From Paracoccus chinensis (GTDB taxonomy: Bacteria; Pseudomonadota; Alphaproteobacteria; Rhodobacterales; Rhodobacteraceae): 64,000 nt of DNA. The translations under genes were made by a program, and so were the position numbers. The stretch covers positions 342,967 to 406,966 of the forward strand of contig NZ_FNGE01000001.1 in the NCBI RefSeq assembly GCF_900102885.1, given 5' to 3'. This document shows, one piece after another, positions 57,813 through 64,000 of the stretch. The notes under the pieces are model-generated. The model was not told where the DNA came from, did not search any database, and was given only the letters and a program-made list of their open reading frames with translations. Position 1 is the first letter of the stretch. Each line of letters begins with the position of its first letter.

Positions 57813-58928
57813 CTACTTCTCCCGCGGCTCCTCCAACCCTTCTCCGGTCGGCTGCAACCGGCCGGCCCGCCGCGCCTGCAGGGCTTGGCACAAGGTGCGG
57901 GCGGCGTTGCGGACCTCATCCTGCACCGCCTCGTCGCGGTCCAGTTCCTCGTGGCTGGTGGCGTAAGGTTTGAAATAGCCGATGTAGCGGTCAAGCTCGG
58001 CCTCGAAGCCTGCGCTTTCCATCTGGATCGACCGCATCCAGTCGCTGAGCGAGCGGCGGACGTTCTCGGCCCCCTCGGCGTCGCCGTGGACCACGACCGA
58101 GAACATTCGCCCCTTGAGGTGGCGCGGATAGGACCAGCCCTTCAGCTCCTCGCGCTTGGCGGCCTTGGCGTCCTTGCCGTGGGTCAGCGTCGGGTCGGGG
58201 TTGCCTCCGTCGGCACAGACCAGCCGGTCCATCATCAGCTTCAGCCCCGATGTCGGGCTGAACCAGTTGACCGGCGAGACGATCATCACGCCATGGGCCT
58301 CGACCCACATGGGATAGATCTCGTTCATCATGTCCTGCGCCTGCCCCAGCGAATAGTTTGGATAGCACGAGCAGGGCCAGTGGCAGAGCGCGGCCGCCGT
58401 CGAGAAGCAGGCCTTGCAGGGATGGATATGGCGCCCGTATTCCGAGGCAAGCCGCGAAAGATCGAGAAATTGGACCGATATCGCGGCGTCCTCCAGCACC
58501 TCGCGGGCAAGCTGCGCCAGCCGCCAGGATTTCGACAGCTCGCCGGGACAGGTATGTTCCGACCGGCCCGATCCGTTGATCAGCAGGACGCGCAGGGGGC
58601 CGTCCGGATCGTCGTGGCGGGCCTGCGCGGCCTCGATCGCTTCGCGTGCCTCGATCCAGTCCACCGCCAGGTCATAGTTCGGGTCGGCGTAGCCAGGACC
58701 GGCCTTGCGGGTCAGAGGGCTTTTCCGTTCATGCGCATAGCCGTCCCAAGCCGCCTCGGCGATGCGGCCGAGTTCGGGGCCGAGCGCGTCGAAGGCCGGG
58801 TCCTGGAATTGGCTGCGGAAGCGGCGCTTGAACTCGGCCTCGTCAAGGCGCGGGCTGTCGGACCCGGTCCGCGGCTCGGGCGAGATGGGGTTGCCGATCA
58901 CTTGGCGAGCGAGATCCCTGATACGCAT
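57813..58928 (-). CDS. Flavodoxin-like NAD(P)H-dependent FMN reductase family protein
   Basis: A 371-residue protein. The first ~110 residues are a helical, charged N-terminal region (LARQVIGNPI, FKRRFRSQFQDPAFDALGPELG). The flavodoxin-like domain begins at VLLINGSGRSEHTC near 120, with SPVNWFSPTSGLKLMMDRLVC as the FMN-contact region. A cysteine cluster CKACFSTAAALCHWPCSC lies near 180-197, which is unusual and could bind metal or an iron-sulfur cluster. ATG 58928 has AGGAG upstream. It is convergent with the sorbosone/PEBP gene. The function is not known. Confidence 0.8.
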   Translation of the reverse strand: MRIRDLARQVIGNPISPEPRTGSDSPRLDEAEFKRRFRSQFQDPAFDALGPELGRIAEAAWDGYAHERKSPLTRKAGPGYADPNYDLAVDWIEAREAIEAAQARHDDPDGPLRVLLINGSGRSEHTCPGELSKSWRLAQLAREVLEDAAISVQFLDLSRLASEYGRHIHPCKACFSTAAALCHWPCSCYPNYSLGQAQDMMNEIYPMWVEAHGVMIVSPVNWFSPTSGLKLMMDRLVCADGGNPDPTLTHGKDAKAAKREELKGWSYPRHLKGRMFSVVVHGDAEGAENVRRSLSDWMRSIQMESAGFEAELDRYIGYFKPYATSHEELDRDEAVQDEVRNAARTLCQALQARRAGRLQPTGEGLEEPREK

Positions 58929-59214
58929 GATGGCTCCTGTCCGTGGGCTACTCCCAACGCTGGGATCGTCGGACGGCTCCGTCAACGACCTCGATCACAG
59001 GTCGCGCACCCACCATTCCTGCACCATGCGCATCCCGATCTGCCCGACGCCGCCCCGCCACACCATGCAGTGGGGAACCGCAGATGCCGACTTGCGACAC
59101 CGGAAGCAAGCTTGAATATTTTCTCTTGATCGGGTCAGCCATCGCCTCCGCAGGTTTCCGTTCTGCCGGGATAGCGCCAGACGGACCGCTCAGGCGCAGG
59201 GCGGAAAGCGGGTC
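58929..59214. other. Intergenic region before the flavodoxin-like gene
   Basis: No gene recognised. The stretch gaatattttctcttgatc (59111-59128) is AT-rich against the local background and may hold the promoter of the flavodoxin-like gene, but no clear -35/-10 pair can be fixed. Confidence 0.3.
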
Positions 59215-59547
59215 TCAGGCGGCCATGCGGCGGCAGCTTTCGGCACAGCGGCGGCACTGCGCGGCGCAGGATTCCATGCCCTCGATGCCCTCGCAGCTTT
59301 CAGCGCAGGCCTCGCAGATCTCGGCACAGGCAGCACAGCTGTGCCTGTGCAGGTCCGAGCCTGTCAGCATCAGATGCGCGCTGGTGCGACACATCTCCGC
59401 GCAGGCGATCATGGTGCGGAAGTGCGCGGGCTCGGTATGCTCTCCGCCCGCCTCAAGGCAGTGGTTCATCGCCTCGCCCAGACAGGTCCGGTAGCAGGCG
59501 AGGCATTCGTCGATGCAACTCTGCATCTCGGGTGTCATGGCGTGCAT
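59215..59547 (-). CDS. Four-helix-bundle copper-binding protein (DUF326)
   Basis: A 110-residue protein with 16 cysteines arranged as CxxC and CxxxC pairs along four helices (for example CIDECLACYRTC, CAACAEICEACAESC, CAAQCRRCAESC). This is the DUF326 family, related to copper-storage proteins that load many Cu(I) ions into the bundle core. No leader peptide is seen, so it is probably cytoplasmic. ATG 59547 is taken as the start, with an alternative in-frame ATG three codons later. The broken PQQ dehydrogenase gene lies immediately upstream on the same strand. Confidence 0.88.
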   Translation of the reverse strand: MHAMTPEMQSCIDECLACYRTCLGEAMNHCLEAGGEHTEPAHFRTMIACAEMCRTSAHLMLTGSDLHRHSCAACAEICEACAESCEGIEGMESCAAQCRRCAESCRRMAA

Positions 59548-59686
59548 GGTCCATCCTTTCACTTGCGGCCTGTCCTGCTCGTGCAATTCGCCGTCGTCAC
59601 CTCGTGCTGGCGATGGCCGTGGAAGGACAACGGGCAGAGCGGACGGCCGTTCCCTAACGACACGCCCGACCGGGCCGGGGCCTACG

Positions 59687-62269
59687 TCACTCGCGCTGCG
59701 GCAGGGTCCACGCGATGACATGGTCGCCGATGGGCGTTTCCATGAAGTGATGGCTACCCGCCATCATCACCAGGTATGGCGGGCCGCCCTGCTCGTAGAC
59801 CATCGGGGTGGATTGCCCGCTGGCGGGCAGCACGTCCTTCCACAGCGTCTCGCCCATCTTGATGGCGCGGATGAGGTTGTCGGTCGTGGCGGCAATGAAG
59901 ATCAGGCCTCCGGCCGTGACCACCGGGCCGCCGTTGTTGGGCGTGCCGATGGTGAAGGGCAGCATGGATGGAATGCCGAAGGGCCCGGTGCGGCGCGCCG
60001 AGCCGAGTGCCCGATCCCACAGCGTCTCGCCGGAGGCCAGGTCGATGGCGCGGATGCCGCCACAAGGAGGCTGGGTGCAGAGGATCCCCGTCAGCGGCAC
60101 GCGCCAGCCTGCATCGAGCTGGATGCCCCAAGGGGTGCCGGCCTGCGGGTCGATGTTGTCGCGCGGCTCCCAGTCGCCGACCTGTGGATCGTTGATGGCA
60201 GTGACGCCTTCCGCCTCGGCCACCTTGCGGGGCACCAGACGGTTGTAGTTCGCGGTGTTGTTGTAGTTGGCGATCAGCACCCCGCGCACGGGATCAAGGC
60301 CCAGGCTGCCCCAATCCTGCCCGCCGTTGTAACCCGGGAACTGGATATACGGCCGGTCGGCGCTGGGGACCTATAGGGCCCCCTCGCAATAGGCGCGGCG
60401 GAACTGGATGCGGCACCACATCTGGTCGATGGGCGACATGCCCCACATCTGCCGCTCGGTCAGGTCAGGCATCAGCAGGCTGTGCCAGCGCGACACCGGC
60501 TGGGTGGGCGACAGGTTCTCGGGCTCGACTCCGCCCTGCGGCACCGGCACTTCCTCGACCTCGTGCAGCGGCTCGCCCGTGCGGCGGTCCAGCACGAAGA
60601 TGTCGCCCTGCTTGCTCGACAGGATGACGGCAGGCACGGTGCCGCCCTCGGCCGGGAAGTCCACCAGCGCGGGCTGGCTGCCCAGATCATAGTCCCATAC
60701 GTTGTAATGCACCGTCTGGAAGTGCCAGGCCGGGCGCCTCGTGGTCACGTCGATGGCCACCAGCGCGGTCGAATACTCGCTCTCCGCCTCGGATCGGTCG
60801 CCGCCTCAGCAGTCTACGGCAGGGTTGCCCATGGGCAGGTAGACGAGACCGAGTTCCTCCTCGCCGGCGGCGATGGTCCACATGTTGGGGGTGCCGCGGG
60901 TGTAGGTCTCGCCCTTGGGCGGCAGTCCGGTCAGCCCGGGATTGCCGAGATCCCAGGCCTACAACAACTCGCCCGTGACCGCGTCATAGCCGCGGATCAC
61001 ACCCGAAGGCGCGTTGCGGGCCTGACCGGCGCTGACCTGATGCCCCATCACCGCAACACCGCGCACGATGGTGGGCAGCGAGATCACGGCGACCCAGCCC
61101 GGCACCGTGTCGCCCAGGCCGCGCTCGAGATCGACCTGCCCGTTCTGGCCGAAGCCCGTGCAGACCTCCCTGTCCGGGCATCTACCGCAATCAGCCGCAC
61201 ATCCAGCGTGCCGGCCAGCACCCGCTCGGCGCAAAGCGCGAACCGGTCGGCCGCCGGATCCGCGTAATAGGCCACGCCGCGGCAGCTGGCGCTGTAGGGG
61301 ATGGCGTCCTCGGAAACACCGGCCTTGAAGTGCCACTCCTGCAGCCCAGTCGCCGCGTCCATCGCGATGATGTCCCCCATCGCCGAGCAGAGCAGCAGGT
61401 CGTCGCCGATCTTCAGCGGCGTCGTCTCGGCCGCATATTCGCCTTCGCTGTCCGGGGCGGGCATATCGCTGGTGCGGTATTCCCGCGCCCGTTCAAGCGA
61501 GGTCGTTCTCCCTATCGACCTAGTCGAAGGGGAAATAGCGCGTGCCATTAATCGTGCCGCCATAGGCCGGCCAGTCAGTGCCCGTCTCCAGCATAGGCAT
61601 CGCCGCGCGGGTCTCGGGGGCCGCAGCAGGCGCAGCCGCCTGTCCGGCTGCCGGTGCCTGCGCCACGGGCATTACTGGCTAGCCAGTCGGTCCGACGTCA
61701 GATTCCTCGGCCTGGGCCTGCACGATGTAGGGCACTTCCTCTTGGGCAATCGCGCGGTCGGGCTGGACGATCTGCTGCGTTCCCACCGCAACGAGTGCAA
61801 GCGCGGCCACTGCCGCCCCGCTGGCACCAAGCATCGTACCGGACCCGCGTTGGCGACCGGTGCGCCGCAGGATGGGGATCGTGCAGAGGACGAGAACCAG
61901 CAGCACGGTCGGGGCGACCACGCGGGGCACGAGCGGCCAGACCTTCCAGCCGACCTCCCAGACTGCCCAGATCCAAGTTCCAAGATAGATCAGCAGATAA
62001 AGCCAGAGTGCGGCCATGCGCTGCATCGTCAGCAGCACGCCAACCGGAAGGAGGTCCAGCCCCGCGATCAAGTAGTACCATGACCCGCCCAGCGCCATCA
62101 GCCAGACACCGCCGGCGACCAGCGCCGCGCCGACCAGCAGGAAGACCACACCGAGAATGATCGTGGTCCAACGTGCGACGGGATGGGCCCGGGGCACCTG
62201 ATGCCGTGCACCGGCGCGCTCGGCAGAGTGGATGGTGGATCGATCGTCAGGCCGGACGTGCGCCATCAT
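59687..62269 (-). pseudogene. gcd: Membrane PQQ-dependent glucose/quinate-type dehydrogenase, decayed
   Basis: The N-terminal membrane domain (from ATG 62266 or 62269, after GAGGAG) has the usual five hydrophobic spans and reads well to an in-frame TAG at 61679. The propeller part continues in pieces: YSASCRGVAYYAD, GWVAVISLPTIVRGVAVMGHQ, YDLGSQPALVDFPAEGG, WHSLLMPDLTERQMWGMSPIDQ, PYIQFPGYNGGQDWGSLG and TIGTPNNGGPVVTAGGL. These are separated by frameshifts near 61180 and 61560 and by stops near 60958, 60807 (TGA for Trp) and 60372. The gene is nearly full length, so decay is recent but complete. Confidence 0.88.
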
Positions 62270-62474
62270 CTCCTCCTCGGGACAGGTATCCATTCCCGAC
62301 CGGCTCCGGGAACAGGGGTTCCGCTGAGACGGGCGTTCCACGTGGCATACGCCGGGGCATCGCGGCCTTCGCCGCCGGATGCAGGCTGTCGTCGGCGCTG
62401 GAACCTGGCACCGTGCGCTCGTGTTGCCGATAGGTCTGACCCGGCGCCTGCATGTCCACCGCCCAGAGGACAAA

Positions 62475-63556
62475 ATGATGAGCGAGGACGAGCCCACCGG
62501 AGTCGAATCCACCCAGCAGCGAGAGGACACCTCCTATTACACCAATGCCACCGGCGGCTGAGGCTCGCTCAAGGGCGTCGGGCGCATCTCGGCCGACCAA
62601 AGGCCGACCGCGAGGGCATTCCGCACCCTGATGCGGCAGAACAAGCCCGGCGGGCACATGTGCACCTCCTGCGCCTGGACCAAGCCTGCGCATCCCCATT
62701 CCTTCGAGTTCTGCGAGAACGGCGCCAAGGCGACCATCTGGGATCTGACCCGCGACCGCTGCGGCCCGGATTTCTTTGCCGAGCACAGCGTGACTGAGCT
62801 TCGCGAGCTTTCCGACCACGATCTGGAAAAGACCGGCCGTTTGACCTATCCAATGCGCTATGACGCGGCAACCGACCACTATGTCGAAACGACTTGGGAC
62901 GAGGCGTTCGAAGGCATCGGAGCGCGGCTCAGGGCGCTGGATCCGAAATCGACGGTCTTCTACACCTCGGGCCGGGCGAGCCTTGAGGCATCCTACCTCT
63001 ACGCGCTGTTCGCGCGGCTCTACGGGCATAACAACCTGCCCGACAGTTCCAACATGTGCCACGAGACGACCAGCGTCGGGCTGAAGAAGTTCATCGGCGT
63101 GTCGGTCGGCACCTATGTGCTAGACGACTTCGACCACTGCGACCTGATCATCTTCATGGGGCAGAACACGGGATCGAACTCGCCCCGCTTCCTGCACACG
63201 CTGAGATCTGCGCGGGAACGCGGCTGCAGGATCGTCACCTTCAACCCGATACGCGAACGCGGCCTGGTCGAGTTCGCACGCCCGCAGAAACCCGCTCAGA
63301 TGACGGTGACGCCCTCGACGACGATCTCGGACCTTTACCTGTAGGTGAAGCAGGGCGGCGATGTCGCGGCGCTGGCGGGGATCTGCAAGCGCGTGATCGC
63401 GCAAGACGAGCGGAACAACCGCCAAATCATCGACCATGCCTTTCTGGAAAGCCACACCGCCTGCTACTAGGAGTTCGTTGACCGGATAAGTCAGATCCCG
63501 GGGAACAAGATCGAGCGGACCTCGGGCCTGCGGCGCGAGGACCGCCGCCACGATAT
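62475..63556 (+). pseudogene. YdeP/FdhF-type molybdopterin oxidoreductase, decayed and truncated
   Basis: A start at 62475/62478 reads MSEDEPTGVE and YYTNATGG, then meets a TGA (62559) where family members have Trp-Gly-Ser. The body resumes with GGHMCTSCAWTKPAHPHSFEFCENG, TTWDEAFEGIGARL, NNLPDSSNMCHETTSVGL and LIIFMGQNTGSNSPRFL, typical of the YdeP family. Further TAG codons are at 63342 and 63468. After about 63550 the sequence gives way to the rRNA-operon terminator region, so the C-terminal two thirds of the gene are absent. It is divergent from the gcd pseudogene. Confidence 0.8.
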
Positions 63557-63602
63557 CGACCTTCAGGGCGACCTGATGGCGCTGCTGGCGGCAGCGGACA
63601 AC

Positions 63603-63629
63603 AAAAAAGCCGCCTCGTATGAGGCGGCT
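63603..63629 (-). terminator. Rho-independent terminator of the rRNA operon
   Basis: A perfect 9-bp stem (63608-63616 with 63621-63629, GTAT loop) is preceded by a run of A on the plus strand, which is a T-run on the transcribed minus strand. It follows tRNA-fMet. Confidence 0.93.
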
Positions 63630-63645
63630 GGATCTTCGCTAAGAC

Positions 63646-63722
<77 letters not shown>

Positions 63723-63812
63723 TCCGTGCTGCGTTTGTGCAGCGGGTTCCCCGCGGGTTTTTGGGTGCGGGGGGTGGTGCGATCGTTTCAGAGAGATGTG
63801 CGTTTCTTTCCA

Positions 63813-63930
63813 GGTCTGGCGGTGACCTACTCTCCCACGTCTTGAGACGCAGTACCATTGGCGCGACGGCGCTTAACGGCCGAGTTCGGGATGGGATCGG
63901 GTGTTTCGCTCGTGCTATGGCCACCAGACC
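63813..63930 (-). rRNA. rrf: 5S ribosomal RNA
   Basis: About 118 bases beginning GGTCTGGTGGCCATAGC and ending GTCACCGCCAGACC, whose ends pair to form helix I. The CCCGATCCCATCCCGAACTCGG segment typical of bacterial 5S is present. The region 63931-64000 beyond it is the 23S-5S spacer; 23S rRNA must lie outside the window on the right. Confidence 0.97.
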
Positions 63931-64000
63931 GGGAAAGAAACGCTCAGCGTTGCGGCTTTCGCCACAGGTTGTCCAAGGTGATGCTGAGGAAGACGACAGG

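Overview
The window is high-GC DNA of an alphaproteobacterium. The mau methylamine-dehydrogenase cluster, an Aap/Bzt amino-acid transporter, an ATP12-type F1-ATPase chaperone, sugar-acid modules and an spc/alpha ribosomal block ending rpsM-rpsK-rpoA-rplQ together point to Rhodobacteraceae, most likely Paracoccus. The genus is inferred from gene content and not from a database match.

Layout. Positions 1-5114 (minus): the start of an acidic RTX-like protein, then the general L-amino-acid ABC transporter aapJ-aapQ-aapM-aapP. 5244-9399 (minus): a tightly overlapping housekeeping operon rarA-crcB-RluA-family pseudouridine synthase-HAD phosphatase-ATP12. 9457-10735 (minus): a LuxR/LuxI quorum-sensing pair. 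10861-16301 (minus): rplO-secY-adk-rpsM-rpsK-rpoA-rplQ, closed by a strong terminator. 16509-25800 (plus): a LysR regulator (probable MauR) and the complete mauFBEDACJGMN cluster for methylamine oxidation, lying directly upstream of rplO where rpmD would normally be. 25760-42120: a large sugar-acid catabolic region with a short CoA-transferase, three to four SDR dehydrogenases, dgoK with a decayed dgoA remnant, denD, an FAH-family enzyme, a Tat-exported lactonase, an IlvD/EDD dehydratase, two GntR regulators and a sugar ABC transporter. Near-palindromic GTATAC sites in three of its promoters suggest one GntR regulon. 42375-48624: two alpha/beta hydrolases, a DHH phosphoesterase overlapping uvsE, and pssA-psd.

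48825-55572 is an insertion-sequence graveyard (IS110, two IS5-family pieces, IS3), every copy broken, surrounding an intact large-subunit catalase katE. 55778-59547 holds a sorbosone-dehydrogenase/PEBP fusion, a flavodoxin-like protein and a 16-Cys copper-binding four-helix protein. 59687-63556 holds two decayed oxidoreductase genes facing away from each other (membrane PQQ glucose dehydrogenase, YdeP/FdhF-type molybdoenzyme). The window ends in the distal part of an rRNA operon on the minus strand: 5S rRNA, tRNA-fMet and a terminator.

How the parts fit: methylamine is oxidised in the periplasm by MauB/MauA with its TTQ cofactor, matured by MauG, and electrons pass to amicyanin (MauC). The sugar module appears to take up a sugar or sugar acid, oxidise it, open the lactone, dehydrate the aldonate and process the 2-keto-3-deoxy acid. 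No aldolase or semialdehyde dehydrogenase is intact in the window. No completely novel system is proven. The best leads are the mau cluster interrupting the spc operon, the GTATAC regulon, the dgoA remnant, the DHH-uvsE pair and the sorbosone/PEBP fusion.
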